Counted from the stretch's first letter, positions 1 through 9,193 are shown. The stretch is 64,000 nucleotides of DNA from Mobiluncus sp034180645 (GCF_034180645.1 NZ_JAXFNY010000015.1:62001-126000); one strand, 5' to 3'. Translations and numbers: made by a program. The notes: generated from the sequence alone by a model not told the origin.

Positions 1-10
1 AGCGCTCGGA

Positions 11-706
11 ATGGGCGAGTTTCGCCCGCAAACTAACGTTGATTTTGGACGCGTGGCCGAAATTCGTCCCACCCAGGGTCTGTTTGTGGCGTTTGAGGGC
101 TGCGACGGAGTGGGCAAGACCACCCAGATCGCGCGGGCTGCCTCGTGGGTGCGGGAACAGGGCTGGGAAGTCATCGAGACGCGTGAGCCGGGCGGGACCG
201 ACCTGGGGGTGGCTCTGCGCCAGCTGCTGCTGGACGCGGGGGACGTATCGGCTCGTGCCGAGGCGCTGCTGTTTGCGGCTGACCGTGCCCAACACGTGCA
301 CAAACTCATCATTCCCGCTATTAACGATGGCAAAGTCGTGATTACTGACCGCTACCTCGCGTCCTCTATCGCCTATCAGGGGCACGGGCGGGAACTCGGT
401 GCCCGGGAAATCCGCGATTTGTCCATGTGGGCGACGGGGGGATTGGTTCCGAATCTGACGGTGCTGCTGGACCTGGACCCTGAGGTCGCGGCGGCTCGCC
501 AGGCTGCCGACGCCTCCCTGGGCAGCCCGGACCGGATGGAACGCGCCGGACTCGACTTTCAAAAGCGCGTCCGAGAGGATTTCCTGCGGATGAGTGACGG
601 CCAGGATACTTGGCTGGTCATTGACGCGAGCCTCCCGGTAGAGGAAATCGCCACCCAGGTGCGACTACGCCTGGCTCAGCTCCTGCCAGTCATCAAGTCC
701 TGGTGA
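11..706 (+). CDS. tmk: Thymidylate kinase
   Basis: Phosphorylates dTMP to dTDP in the cytoplasm, the committed step towards dTTP. The P-loop reads GCDGVGKTT (about residues 30-38), followed by the TREPGGT segment and the TDRYLASSIAYQG segment (DR-Y motif) typical of bacterial dTMP kinases. From the first ATG the protein is 231 aa, a little longer than the usual 205-215 aa; the extra 20 or so N-terminal residues may not be translated, and GTG at 53 is an alternative start. The gene sits 22 nt upstream of holB in the same direction, the common tmk-holB arrangement, so co-transcription is likely. Upstream sequence lies outside the window, so the true start cannot be settled here. Family assignment is firm. 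Confidence 0.95.
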   Translation: MGEFRPQTNVDFGRVAEIRPTQGLFVAFEGCDGVGKTTQIARAASWVREQGWEVIETREPGGTDLGVALRQLLLDAGDVSARAEALLFAADRAQHVHKLIIPAINDGKVVITDRYLASSIAYQGHGRELGAREIRDLSMWATGGLVPNLTVLLDLDPEVAAARQAADASLGSPDRMERAGLDFQKRVREDFLRMSDGQDTWLVIDASLPVEEIATQVRLRLAQLLPVIKSW

Positions 707-728
707 GCCGGAAAGTTGCGGTGAACCC

Positions 729-2039
729 ATGAGCATCAACCCCAGCGGCGGCGTGTGGGCCGAGGTAGCCGGACAAACCCGAGCTATCTCACAGTTCTCC
801 CAGGCGGCCGTGGCCGCCCGGAATCTCATCGCGGCCCAAGACCGCCCTGCTGACCCCGTAACCTCTCCAGAAAACGCCGCGCCAGCTGCGCGGACGGACA
901 CAGGCACCAACCTCGCGGCCATGACACATTCCTGGCTGGTGGTCGGCCCGCCCGGTTCGGGACGCTCCACCGCCGCCAAAGCCTTCGCCGCCGCCTTGGA
1001 ATGTGAGGACCCGAACAACCCCGGCTGCGGGATCTGTGCGGCCTGCCGCGACGTGCGCCAAGGCACCCACGCTGATGTCAGCGTCATGACCACCGAAATG
1101 GTCGAAATCAAGTTTGATGATGTGAAAGCCCTGGTCCAGCAGGCCTACCGGCGGCCCGTCCGCGGAGAATGGAACATCATCATCATCGAAGACTACGACC
1201 GCATGAGCGAATACAGCTCCAACCTGCTGTTGAAATCCATTGAGGAACCCCCCGAACGCACCATCTGGGTGCTGTGCGCCCCCAGTGCCGCCGACGTGCT
1301 CTCGACAGTTCGCTCCCGCACCCGCCTGGTGCAACTCAGCCTGCCCAGCCCTGCCGCCGTGGCGGAACTGCTGGTTCGTCAAGACGCCTCCATCAGTCCC
1401 GAATTAGCGGCTGAAGTCGCTGCGGCCGCCGAATCACATGTGGGACGGGCGCGGGCTTTGGCTTATGACCCGCAGCTGCGCTCTGAACGGCTGGGTGTGC
1501 TGCGGATGATTGCTCAGATGAACTCCAGCGCCGAGGCGATGTGGACCGCCGCCGCCCTGGTGAAACTGGTAGACAAGCAAGCCGAGGCCCTACGCGGTGC
1601 CAACGACCGGGAGGAACGCGCGAAAGTCCTGGAGGCTTTTGGTTTGGCGGCCGACACGCCCGATTCCCGACTGCCCCGGGACGTGAAGTCAGCCCTGCGG
1701 GGAGCTAAGCTCAGCGAGACCGATGCGCACCGGCGAGCCCGGCGGGCCAGCTTTGACACTTGGGATCGAGTTTTGGGCGACATTTCAGGTTTTTACCGCG
1801 ATGTCATGCTGGCACAAGCGGGGTCGCCCCAGCCGCGTATCAATCTGTCGCGACCTGCCGGTGAGCTGGTCGATGCTTACGTGGCTCGGGTCGGGACCGG
1901 ACCGCAGCCCCTAGCCCAAACCACAGCCCGGTTAGAGGCGATTCGCAGGGCTAGGCGCCGCCTGATGGGAAACGGCAACGTCACCCTGGACATCGAGGCG
2001 CTTTGTGTGGAACTGGTGGACCGGAATAGGGCAAAATGA
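729..2039 (+). CDS. holB: DNA polymerase III subunit delta prime
   Basis: Clamp-loader subunit that helps load the beta sliding clamp at the replication fork. The 436-aa protein has an AAA+ fold: Walker A GPPGSGRSTAAKAFA (about residues 73-87), a CGICAACRD zinc-binding cluster shortly after, a Walker B-like IIIIEDYDRM, and the SSNLLLKSIEEPP block that is highly typical of HolB/DnaX. The Walker A is well formed although delta prime is usually not an ATPase in E. coli; actinobacterial homologues often keep it. It is longer than the E. coli protein because of its C-terminal part. It follows tmk by 22 nt. An in-frame ATG at 2036 overlaps its stop, but the following gene most likely starts at 2063. 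Confidence 0.93.
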   Translation: MSINPSGGVWAEVAGQTRAISQFSQAAVAARNLIAAQDRPADPVTSPENAAPAARTDTGTNLAAMTHSWLVVGPPGSGRSTAAKAFAAALECEDPNNPGCGICAACRDVRQGTHADVSVMTTEMVEIKFDDVKALVQQAYRRPVRGEWNIIIIEDYDRMSEYSSNLLLKSIEEPPERTIWVLCAPSAADVLSTVRSRTRLVQLSLPSPAAVAELLVRQDASISPELAAEVAAAAESHVGRARALAYDPQLRSERLGVLRMIAQMNSSAEAMWTAAALVKLVDKQAEALRGANDREERAKVLEAFGLAADTPDSRLPRDVKSALRGAKLSETDAHRRARRASFDTWDRVLGDISGFYRDVMLAQAGSPQPRINLSRPAGELVDAYVARVGTGPQPLAQTTARLEAIRRARRRLMGNGNVTLDIEALCVELVDRNRAK

Positions 2040-2062
2040 GCTTAGGCGAACGGAAGGAAGAC

Positions 2063-3631
2063 ATGAACAAGCTGACAAAAGGTTTCGGGATTGTGGCCGC
2101 CGTGGGACTGGCGCTAGCGGGATTGACCGGCTGCGCCCCGCAGAAACCCCTGGCACAACCTTCCAAACCACCCAGCCCCACCCAAACTGTGGACCAACCG
2201 AAACTTGCCGAGTATTACGCCCAAGACCTGCAGTGGAAGAACTGCGGCGGCGACTTCGAGTGCGCCATGCTGGAAGTGCCCCTCGACTATGACAATCCAC
2301 AGGGCGAACACGCCAAAATCGCGATGAAACGGCTGAACACCGCCAATCGTGAGACCCGTATCGGGACGCTCATTATGAACCCCGGGGGGCCCGGCGGCTC
2401 GGGACTGGAAAACATGAAACCCGAAAACGTGGCCTATTTCTTTAGCGACACGGTGCGGAACTACTATGACGTGCTGGGATTTGACCCCCGCGGAGTCGGG
2501 GCTTCCCAGCCCGCCATCGAATGCCGCACCGACCAGGAACTCGATCAAGACAACTCGACCTATTACGACCTCTCCACCGAAGCCGGACGCACGGCCGATG
2601 TCGCCGACAATAAAGCTCTGGGGGAAAAGTGCCTAAAGAATTCCCCGCAGATGACCCGGTTCGCCAGTACTGAAAACACCGCCCGCGATCTGGATATTAT
2701 GCGAGCCGCGCTCGGCGATGAAAGACTGTACTACCTGGGATTTTCCTACGGGACTTACCTGGGTGCGATTTACGCGGACCTTTTTCCCTCCCGCGTGGGA
2801 CGCATGGTGCTGGACGGGGTGCTCGACCCGTCCTTGAACATGAACGAAGTTTCCGCCATGCAAGCCAGCGGGTTTGAAGCCTCCCTGCGGGAGTTCGTGG
2901 CCCAATGCCAGCAAAAGCACGCCAAACAATGCCCACTGCACGGTGATGTTGATTCGGGAATGGCCCAAATCAAATCCCTGCTGGACTCCCTGAAAACCAA
3001 CCCGATGCCCGCCAAGAGGGGGCGCGAACTGACCGTCACTCTAGCCTTCACCGGGCTGATTGGCAATATGTACAATACCGCCTCCTGGTGGCAACAGCTG
3101 TTGCCCGCCCTGAACCAAGCCCTAAACGAGGCTGACGGCACCGGCCTTCTGAACAGTGCAGATTATTACAACGAACGCAACGTGGACGGCACGTATGACA
3201 ACAACTCCTCCGATGCGTTCGTGGTGATTAACTCACTGGACTATGAGCCGGTCGGTGATATGGCGCAATGGGAAGCGAACGCGGCAAAGCTGGAAGCGGA
3301 TTATCCCACCGTCGGGGAATTTTTCTCGTACAGTTCCCTCGGCGCGGAAAACTGGCCAGTTAAGGCAAAGACCACGGCGAAACGCAAGGTCAATCCCCCT
3401 CTGGAAGAGGACATCCTGCTGATTGGAACCACCGGAGACCCCGCTACTCCGCTGAAAATGGCTCAGCACACTCGCCAGATGATGGACCATTCCAAGCTGT
3501 TGACCGTGCAAGGCTGGAACCATACGGCATACAACTCCTACGCGCCGGGCTGCGTCAAAACCATCACCGACACTTACCTGGTTTCGGGCAAAATCGAGGC
3601 CGCAAACAGCGGAACCTGCCAGGTGGATTAG
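2063..3631 (+). CDS. Secreted alpha/beta hydrolase lipoprotein, TAP-like
   Basis: Predicted extracytoplasmic serine hydrolase of the tripeptidyl-aminopeptidase-like family (alpha/beta hydrolase fold with a TAP-like C-terminal domain). From the ATG at 2063 the N-terminus is a lipoprotein signal ending in the lipobox LTGC; GGAAGGA lies just upstream, which favours this start over the ATG at 2036. The oxyanion region NPGGPGGSG, the nucleophile elbow GFSYG, an aspartate in GTTGDPATP and a histidine in GWNHTAYN give the full Ser-Asp-His triad. Related proteins release N-terminal tri- or oligopeptides; the actual substrate is not predictable. It probably serves peptide nutrition or envelope turnover. 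Confidence 0.88.
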   Translation: MNKLTKGFGIVAAVGLALAGLTGCAPQKPLAQPSKPPSPTQTVDQPKLAEYYAQDLQWKNCGGDFECAMLEVPLDYDNPQGEHAKIAMKRLNTANRETRIGTLIMNPGGPGGSGLENMKPENVAYFFSDTVRNYYDVLGFDPRGVGASQPAIECRTDQELDQDNSTYYDLSTEAGRTADVADNKALGEKCLKNSPQMTRFASTENTARDLDIMRAALGDERLYYLGFSYGTYLGAIYADLFPSRVGRMVLDGVLDPSLNMNEVSAMQASGFEASLREFVAQCQQKHAKQCPLHGDVDSGMAQIKSLLDSLKTNPMPAKRGRELTVTLAFTGLIGNMYNTASWWQQLLPALNQALNEADGTGLLNSADYYNERNVDGTYDNNSSDAFVVINSLDYEPVGDMAQWEANAAKLEADYPTVGEFFSYSSLGAENWPVKAKTTAKRKVNPPLEEDILLIGTTGDPATPLKMAQHTRQMMDHSKLLTVQGWNHTAYNSYAPGCVKTITDTYLVSGKIEAANSGTCQVD

Positions 3632-3739
3632 GTACGCCCGCGGCGCGCTGACGCCGGCAGCAGGGTCTGTCACCGGTCTGTCACAGTTTGGAACGACCCG
3701 TGTTTCAGGCTAAAATGAAACCCGCGCATTTTGCGCACC

Positions 3740-3815
3740 GCCGCCTTAGCTCAGTCGGCAGAGCGATTCACTCGTAATGAATAGGTCGAGAGTTCGATTC
3801 TCTCAGGCGGCTCCA
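3740..3815 (+). tRNA. tRNA-Thr (anticodon CGT)
   Basis: Full cloverleaf: acceptor GCCGCCT pairing with AGGCGGC, D-stem GCTC/GAGC, anticodon stem ATTCA/TGAAT around the loop CTCGTAA (anticodon CGT, reads ACG), T-stem GAGAG/CTCTC around TTCGATT, discriminator T and an encoded CCA at 3813-3815. Confidence 0.96.
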
Positions 3816-3833
3816 GCGGAACTCCCCACCACC

Positions 3834-3868
3834 GCAATGAATTGGTTCAATTCCCGCAGGCGGCCCCA
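3834..3868 (+). repeat. Decayed copy of the tRNA-Thr 3' half
   Basis: Nineteen bases after the tRNA, the sequence again reads through an AATGAAT..GGTTC..ATTC..CAGGCGGCCCCA pattern that parallels the tRNA from anticodon stem to CCA, with losses in the T-arm. It cannot fold into a tRNA. Partial tRNA 3' duplications of this kind are left by tRNA-targeting integrative elements; here no integrase remains. Confidence 0.6.
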
Positions 3869-4199
3869 TGTCTTTCGTTGATATTTCAATGAAAACCGCT
3901 TTCGATTAAGTCGAAAAAAACAAAATGCCAATACCCAGCCAATAAGAGGCCTAAAAACGCTGCTGTATTCCTCACAATGTTACCCCGGAGAGGCACCTCT
4001 TACCGTTGTAGAACCGCAACGAAACGCCCCCTAAACCTCGCTGACGTGCAAAATCGTTTCATGATTACTTCTATGATTCCCAAAGGATGGGTCGTCATCT
4101 TTGGACAATGATTTGTAGAGATTCCCGGACGACCTGAGTGTCTTTAGCTAGCTGAGCCATGCCGTAGGTTTACCCCTTTCGAGCTGTAAAGTTATGCGA
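3869..4199. other. Intergenic region, no gene seen
   Basis: AT-richer stretch between the tRNA remnant and higB. No open frame with a plausible start and no RNA fold could be supported. It looks like decayed accessory DNA plus the upstream part of the higBA promoter. Confidence 0.5.
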
Positions 4200-4205
4200 T
4201 ACACT
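4200..4205 (+). promoter_or_regulatory. -10 box of higB, leaderless start
   Basis: TACACT lies exactly 6 nt before the GTG start of higB, and no Shine-Dalgarno sequence is present. This is the layout of an actinobacterial leaderless transcript. Confidence 0.5.
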
Positions 4206-4211
4206 TAAAAG

Positions 4212-4493
4212 GTGATTGTCAGTTTTAAACACGCGGGATTGCAGCGGTTTTATGAATCTGGGGTGAAATCGGGTATAAATCCCGAGCACGCTGACAAACT
4301 TGCACGGATGCTTTCGGTGTTGGATCAGGTGCATAGTCCAGCACCACTGCTAACTTTTCCGGGATATCGTGCGCACAAACTGACAGGATCTTTCGCGGGT
4401 TATTCGTCGCTTCGAGTCAGTGGAAACCGGCGATTGATTTTCAGATTCGCGGGTGAAGATGTGGAACTTGTTGATTACCTTGACTACCACTGA
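4212..4493 (+). CDS. higB: HigB-type toxin of a type II toxin-antitoxin pair
   Basis: 93-aa protein of the RelE/HigB superfamily, ribosome-dependent mRNA endonucleases. The signature region is PGYRAHKLTGSFAGYSSLRVSGNRRLIFRF followed by DVELVDYLDYH, the typical beta-sheet core and C-terminal tail of HigB. It starts with GTG, supported by the -10 box 6 nt upstream. The toxin gene precedes its antitoxin, the order characteristic of higBA and the reverse of relBE. The pair sits in lower-GC DNA next to a tRNA with a duplicated 3' end, so it was probably acquired horizontally. Confidence 0.88.
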   Translation: MIVSFKHAGLQRFYESGVKSGINPEHADKLARMLSVLDQVHSPAPLLTFPGYRAHKLTGSFAGYSSLRVSGNRRLIFRFAGEDVELVDYLDYH

Positions 4494-4505
4494 GGAGGAT
4501 GAAAA

Positions 4506-4790
4506 ATGAGTATGAAAAATCCGGTGTATCCCGGAGCGGTAATCCGTGAGGATTTCTTGAATGAACTTGGCATTTCAGTCAGTGACGCCAGTCGAAAGTT
4601 GGGGGTGTCTCGAGTTACGCTTTCGCGCGTCTTAAATGGGAAAGCGGCGCTAACCCCTAATCTGGCTTTACGCCTTGAGCTTGCGGGAATCGGCAATGCC
4701 CGTCTGTGGCTGGATATGCAGACCGCCTATGAACTTGCTCAGGCTCGCAGTAAAGGGACCCCCAGCGTAGAGCCGCTAGTCGCCCTCTAG
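4506..4790 (+). CDS. higA: HigA-type antitoxin, XRE family
   Basis: 94-aa helix-turn-helix antitoxin that should neutralise HigB and autorepress the operon. The sequence has the HigA pattern: PGAVIREDFLNELGISVSDASRKLGVSRVTLSRVLNGKAALTPNLALRLE, with the recognition helix at about residues 33-43, then the LWLDMQTAYELAQA tail. It starts 12 nt after higB with a strong GAGGAG Shine-Dalgarno; an ATG two codons downstream is an equally possible start. Confidence 0.9.
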   Translation: MSMKNPVYPGAVIREDFLNELGISVSDASRKLGVSRVTLSRVLNGKAALTPNLALRLELAGIGNARLWLDMQTAYELAQARSKGTPSVEPLVAL

Positions 4791-5304
4791 CCCGTTATGT
4801 CGTTGTGACGCCGATATGTTGTTTAGGTTCCGGTGAGCACAAGGAAAACGCTGGTCAGCCCGCATGGGTGGAGTTGATTCGTGGCATGAGTCTCGGTAGG
4901 TATTCGGCTGACGCGGGGTTCGTTTCGATAGCTGTATATCTGTGCGCTTAGAAAAATTCCAGTTTCTACATACTAGAGGTACTTCTGCGCAATCTCAGTG
5001 CAAGCAATTGCTTCAAAATCGGCTGTAAACTCTGCTTTCACACCTTTCCAGGCCGAAAAATCAAGCTCGTCTGACAATCCTCTTTCGGGCTTAATAAATG
5101 CTCATAACCGAATTGTATTTTCATAATAATGACGGCTAGTTGCCGGGAACTAAACGTTAATTTGGTCGGTAATTGCGCCACACAACCCTAATGTATGAAT
5201 TCTTTCGTTCTGGCGGTTCATTACCCCCAGCCGGGTTGAATTATTTATTCTTCGATGTCTAATATAGAACCGTACATCCACTCATATTTTTGGAGGGCGC
5301 CATC
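4791..5304. other. AT-rich intergenic region before lsr2
   Basis: About 510 bp with no convincing gene. The last 200 bp are strongly AT-rich and hold several TATAAT-like boxes (for example around 5260). This probably contains the lsr2 promoter, and AT-rich DNA here is also the kind of target Lsr2 binds, so autoregulation is plausible. Confidence 0.5.
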
Positions 5305-5643
5305 ATGGCCAAGAAAGTAAAAACCATCCTCATTGACGATATTGACGGCTCAGACGCGGTCGAGACAATCACCTTTGGCTTAGACAACGTCAACTACGAA
5401 ATTGATCTAAATGAAACCCACGCTAAGGAACTGCGCGACAGCCTGGAGCGCTGGGCCGATGTTGGACGTAAAGTTTCGGGCCGCCGCCGCCGCGGAACTG
5501 GCCCGGCGGCCAACAACGAAGTCCGCGAACTCAACCGCCGCGTGCGCGCTTGGGCTGGCGAAAAAGGAATCCCGGTCAATGACCGCGGCCGAGTTCCGCA
5601 AAAACTCATCGACCAATACCGCGCCGCCACCGGCGACAAGTAA
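5305..5643 (+). CDS. lsr2: Lsr2 family nucleoid-associated protein
   Basis: 112-aa H-NS-like DNA-bridging protein that coats and silences AT-rich, often foreign DNA in actinobacteria. The N-terminal dimerisation part (KVKTILIDDIDGSDAVETITFGLDNVNYEIDL) and the C-terminal DNA-binding part (VRAWAGEKGIPVNDRGRVPQKLIDQY) match the family, and the RGR triplet is the AT-hook-like minor-groove binder. A basic RRRRGTG linker joins them. The ATG at 5305 is preceded by GGAGGG; a TTG five codons upstream is less likely. It lies right after the foreign-looking higBA segment. Confidence 0.94.
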   Translation: MAKKVKTILIDDIDGSDAVETITFGLDNVNYEIDLNETHAKELRDSLERWADVGRKVSGRRRRGTGPAANNEVRELNRRVRAWAGEKGIPVNDRGRVPQKLIDQYRAATGDK

Positions 5644-5709
5644 AGGCTATTCCGCTTAAAAACTTCACAACACGTAAGGACTGACCGTCCGGCCTATTGC
5701 GGCGAAACT

Positions 5710-6195
5710 TTATTCACAACGCAATAAACAGATTGCCAGGGCGGCCAGTCCTTCGCAATTCCCCGTAAAACCCATGCGATCAGTCGTCGTTGCCGAAAAC
5801 GACACCGGCGCCCCCAGGATATTGCCCAACGCCGCCTCGGCTTCAGCGTAACGCGGACCGAGGCGCGGCTCCTGACCGATAACGGTCACGCCGGCATTAA
5901 CCACCGACCAACCGGCCTCGTGCAACAACCGCATCGCCGCGCTTAAGAACACTTCCCCGCCGGCTCCGGCAAACTCCGGACGAGACACCCCAAAGTTGGT
6001 GCCCAAGTCGCCCAACCCGGCGGCTGAGAGCAGGGCATCGGCCAAAGCGTGTGCGGCCACGTCTCCGTCCGAATGCCCCTCCAGCGGCGCATGCTCAGGA
6101 AAAGACAGGGTTCCCACCTTGAGCGGGCGGCCCGCCACCGGCTCACCGGCAGCAAAACGATGCGCGTCAAAACCCTGGCCAACTCGGAAATCCAT
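5710..6195 (-). CDS. ispF: 2-C-methyl-D-erythritol 2,4-cyclodiphosphate synthase
   Basis: Fifth step of the MEP isoprenoid pathway: converts CDP-methylerythritol 2-phosphate to the 2,4-cyclodiphosphate, releasing CMP. From the ATG at 6195 the protein is 161 aa, the usual length. The metal ligands sit in GFDAHRF (D10, H12), the EGHSDGDVAAHALADALL block is the family signature, and SFSATTTDRMGFTGNCEGLAALA is the C-terminal nucleotide-binding region. The open frame extends 39 codons further upstream, but family alignment and an AGGA 7 nt before the ATG support this start. ispD, its usual neighbour, lies 35 kb away next to repeats. Confidence 0.95.
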   Translation of the reverse strand: MDFRVGQGFDAHRFAAGEPVAGRPLKVGTLSFPEHAPLEGHSDGDVAAHALADALLSAAGLGDLGTNFGVSRPEFAGAGGEVFLSAAMRLLHEAGWSVVNAGVTVIGQEPRLGPRYAEAEAALGNILGAPVSFSATTTDRMGFTGNCEGLAALAICLLRCE

Positions 6196-6332
6196 GAATA
6201 AAATCCTAATTGGAATGTTGGTGGTATTTAACCCTTTTGGGTGGTGTATTCCCCTGACCAGCACTTTAGTCTGAGAACAGTAGCGAATTTTATTCATCCC
6301 CAGCGGATACAAGCTAAGGAGGCCAGTCGATC

Positions 6333-7532
6333 GTGAGCGATGTGCAGCTAAAATGTCCGTCCTGCGGTGCTCCCATCAATTTTGATGTGCCCAGCGGCAA
6401 GATGAAGTGCAGCTTTTGCGGGGCTTCATTCACCGTCGAGGAGGTCAACCAGTTCAACGGTATCTCCCAAGCCAACGCGGAACTCGATGCCGCCCACGCT
6501 AAACAGGCGGGGACAATGGGAACCGCGGCTGGAGGCGGGGCTGGTAACACCGCAACCCCGGAAACGCAGATTTCCACCACTCCTGCCGAGGGACAACCCG
6601 GCTGGGTCGAGCCCCCGCCCACCTATCTGGACGAAGCGACCGGACAGCAAATGGCTCAGTTCCAATGTAATTCCTGCGGTGGGGAAATCATCGGTTCGCC
6701 CGATATGGTCAGCGCCCGGTGCCCCTGGTGCAATAACAACTTCGTGGCGACCGGACAGCTGACTAGCACCCGCGTCCCCGACCGGATGATTCCGTTTGCG
6801 ATGACCAAGGAACAGGCTCTGAAGTCTTTCAAAGACCAGATGAAAGGGCTAAAGCTGCTCCCCAAAGCGTTTAAGAATGTCAGCGTGGATGATATTCAAG
6901 GTGTGTATGTCCCCTACTGGCTATACGATGCTACCGTCGCGGGTGAAGGTAAGTATTCATGCGAACGGACGCACACCTGGTCAGATAGCGATTACGACTA
7001 TACCGAACACGAAGTATTTGACGTATACCGCAGTGGTAACGTTGCTTTCCTGGATGTTCCCGTTTCCGGAACCACAAAAGTCACCGGCGAATTGACCGAA
7101 TCCATTGAGCCTTTCGACTACACGAAATCAGTAGCCTTTTCCCCCGCCTATCTGACGGGCTTTATGACCAACAAATACGATGTCGACGCGCAAACAGCCA
7201 ATCCGCGCGCACTGGAACGCATGAAGGAATCAACTGAGCAAGTGTTGCGGGATTCTATCAATGGATATGACACAATCAGCACCGTGAGCACTTCCATTCA
7301 ACCAGCTTTCGGCGAACTCGAATACGTGTTCTTGCCGATTTGGCTGATGAACGTAGGTTTCGAGGGGAAAAACTACAACTATGCCATGAACGGGCAAACC
7401 GGCAAGTTCGTGGGCACGTTCCCGGTATCCAACGGCAAGTACTGGGGCGGCCTGATGGGGATTGCCATCCCCCTCACCATCATTTTGGGCGCCATCTTTA
7501 TTCCGTTCCTGATGCCGTGGCTTTTCGATTGA
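6333..7532 (+). CDS. Zinc-ribbon membrane protein
   Basis: 399-aa protein with two zinc ribbons: CPSCGAP..MKCSFCGASF at residues 8-32 and FQCNSCGGE..RCPWCNNNFV at about 110-138. A linker rich in Ala, Thr and Pro separates them. The middle (about 155-370) is a beta-rich domain with a YVPYWLYDATV segment, and the C-terminus is one hydrophobic helix (GIAIPLTIILGAIFIPFLM). Database names for such proteins are usually 'TFIIB-type zinc ribbon' or 'PriA helicase-like', neither of which describes a tested function. It starts at GTG with AAGGAGG upstream. It is followed by a TPM-domain gene 11 nt later; the two often travel together in related genomes. Confidence 0.7.
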   Translation: MSDVQLKCPSCGAPINFDVPSGKMKCSFCGASFTVEEVNQFNGISQANAELDAAHAKQAGTMGTAAGGGAGNTATPETQISTTPAEGQPGWVEPPPTYLDEATGQQMAQFQCNSCGGEIIGSPDMVSARCPWCNNNFVATGQLTSTRVPDRMIPFAMTKEQALKSFKDQMKGLKLLPKAFKNVSVDDIQGVYVPYWLYDATVAGEGKYSCERTHTWSDSDYDYTEHEVFDVYRSGNVAFLDVPVSGTTKVTGELTESIEPFDYTKSVAFSPAYLTGFMTNKYDVDAQTANPRALERMKESTEQVLRDSINGYDTISTVSTSIQPAFGELEYVFLPIWLMNVGFEGKNYNYAMNGQTGKFVGTFPVSNGKYWGGLMGIAIPLTIILGAIFIPFLMPWLFD

Positions 7533-7543
7533 GGTTAGAAATC

Positions 7544-9028
7544 ATGAATATGCGTAAAAAAATCCTTTTTTCCGCTGGCGCACTAGCGGTGGCGTTGGCT
7601 CCGGCGGTTGGTTTCGCCCTGCCCGCGGCTCAAGCCGTCACACCCGAAATGAATTCGAGACACGTATCGTTTACCTCATTGACTGAGCAGCTGGCGCCTC
7701 TACCCACAACCCAAAAGAACGTTTTCTTTATCTTTGATGAAGACGGCGATTATCTGGGTGAGCAACAGGAATCGGCTCTGGATAAAATCGCCCGTACCAC
7801 GTATAATGCGTCGGGGCATCAGTTGATTTACGTGTCAACCAAAGACCCAAGCTTTAATGACGATACCGAAAAATGGACAGATAACTATGTCGCCCACAAT
7901 GATGAAATCGGTGAGAACTACGCCATTTTCGTATCTGGAACCGAAAAGTACCACTATGCCCTCAACGGTCAAACTCTAGATGTCGTTGGTGACCAATGGG
8001 ATACACTGATACAGCCGATAGATGCCGCCGATGGAGACGAATTCCAGATTGCTCAAGTTTTCTTTTCAACGTTTTCGAGTTACCTCATCTCCAAACCGAT
8101 TAATCAAGCGGCTCCTCCACAAACTCAGACTCCCGCGAGTGGGAAATCCACCCCAGCCGATACGGATCCAGACACACCTAACCTGATTTCTGCCGATGGA
8201 GCCCCTACTAAAGAATACGGCGACATCATTGAGTTTCCAGATTCCGGTCAGATTGCCTATGTAGGTGGGCAAAAGGACGTAAAGTCAGCCGCCCCTTTCA
8301 TTCGCGATCACAGCGGAGTGTTCAGCAAATCGAAAATCTCCGGTTGGGAACAACGACTAACCTCCCTGGCACAAAAATATGGAATCGCCCCCTACATCGT
8401 GACGGTGGATGATTTTCAAAACAAAGAAGTACAGCAGTGGGCAGCGGACTATTACAACGCCAATGAGCTGGGTTTAGATCTGACAAAAGCTAACGGCGTG
8501 TTAATGATTATTAACCCAGTGTCTAGAGATTTGCATTTCCTGGGTCACGGGGACGGCGAGAAAGCCTTTACACCCTATGGCATCGAGGGTTTGTACAATC
8601 ATGTCAAGGAACCGCTGGGTGACGATGATTGGGACGGCGGCGTAGAAGTCTACCTAACCCAAGTGACCGATTATCTGGAACAATGGAAAGCCGGAACACC
8701 CTACAGCGAAGGCCATCCAATCCCCCACCCCATGACCCTGGAGTCCACCGCTGCCGGTGCCGCCGGGGCGGCAGCCCTCGGTGGCGGTGCCGGGACTCTG
8801 GTGATGCGCCGGATCAGGAAAAAGCACGATACGGCGCAGCTGCAGTCGGGAGCGACCTATTACGTCGTGCCTGGCTCGGACCAGATTACGGGCTCTAACG
8901 ATGTCTTTGTGAACAAATACACGACCCAAGTCATGCGTCCCAAGAGCAGCGGCAGCAACTCCGGTTACAGCGGCGGCTCGTTCAGTTCCGGGGGTACGTC
9001 GTTTAGTTCCGGCGGCGGTAAGTTCTAA
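7544..9028 (+). CDS. Secreted TPM-domain protein (YgcG-like)
   Basis: 494-aa envelope protein. It has a signal peptide (MNMRKKILFSAGALAVALA..), two related alpha/beta regions (about residues 50-180 and 240-390, the second close to a TPM domain with GVLMIINPVSRDLHFL), a membrane helix near 405-425, and a Gly/Ser tail GGSFSSGGTSFSSGGGKF typical of YgcG/TPM proteins. TPM proteins include a thylakoid phosphatase and membrane-associated factors of unknown role in bacteria. The start at 7544 is chosen because it gives the signal peptide and follows the stop of the upstream gene; the open frame runs further upstream inside that gene. Function is unproven. Confidence 0.72.
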   Translation: MNMRKKILFSAGALAVALAPAVGFALPAAQAVTPEMNSRHVSFTSLTEQLAPLPTTQKNVFFIFDEDGDYLGEQQESALDKIARTTYNASGHQLIYVSTKDPSFNDDTEKWTDNYVAHNDEIGENYAIFVSGTEKYHYALNGQTLDVVGDQWDTLIQPIDAADGDEFQIAQVFFSTFSSYLISKPINQAAPPQTQTPASGKSTPADTDPDTPNLISADGAPTKEYGDIIEFPDSGQIAYVGGQKDVKSAAPFIRDHSGVFSKSKISGWEQRLTSLAQKYGIAPYIVTVDDFQNKEVQQWAADYYNANELGLDLTKANGVLMIINPVSRDLHFLGHGDGEKAFTPYGIEGLYNHVKEPLGDDDWDGGVEVYLTQVTDYLEQWKAGTPYSEGHPIPHPMTLESTAAGAAGAAALGGGAGTLVMRRIRKKHDTAQLQSGATYYVVPGSDQITGSNDVFVNKYTTQVMRPKSSGSNSGYSGGSFSSGGTSFSSGGGKF

Positions 9029-9181
9029 GTTCACGGCTCAAGGCCGGTGGCGTGGCGTACCCAGCAATGTTACGTGTCCGGTGGTGCTGCGGCCCACCGG
9101 CAACCACCACACCCGCCCGTGGACCCCGCTTGTGAACAGGCACGACACGCACCGCGCTGGCAACGCCCCTCATGACCGACC

Positions 9182-9187
9182 TAAGAT
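9182..9187 (+). promoter_or_regulatory. -10 box of the PAP2 gene, leaderless start
   Basis: TAAGAT is followed by 6 nt and then the GTG start at 9194; no Shine-Dalgarno sequence is visible. Confidence 0.55.
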
Positions 9188-9193
9188 TGACAC

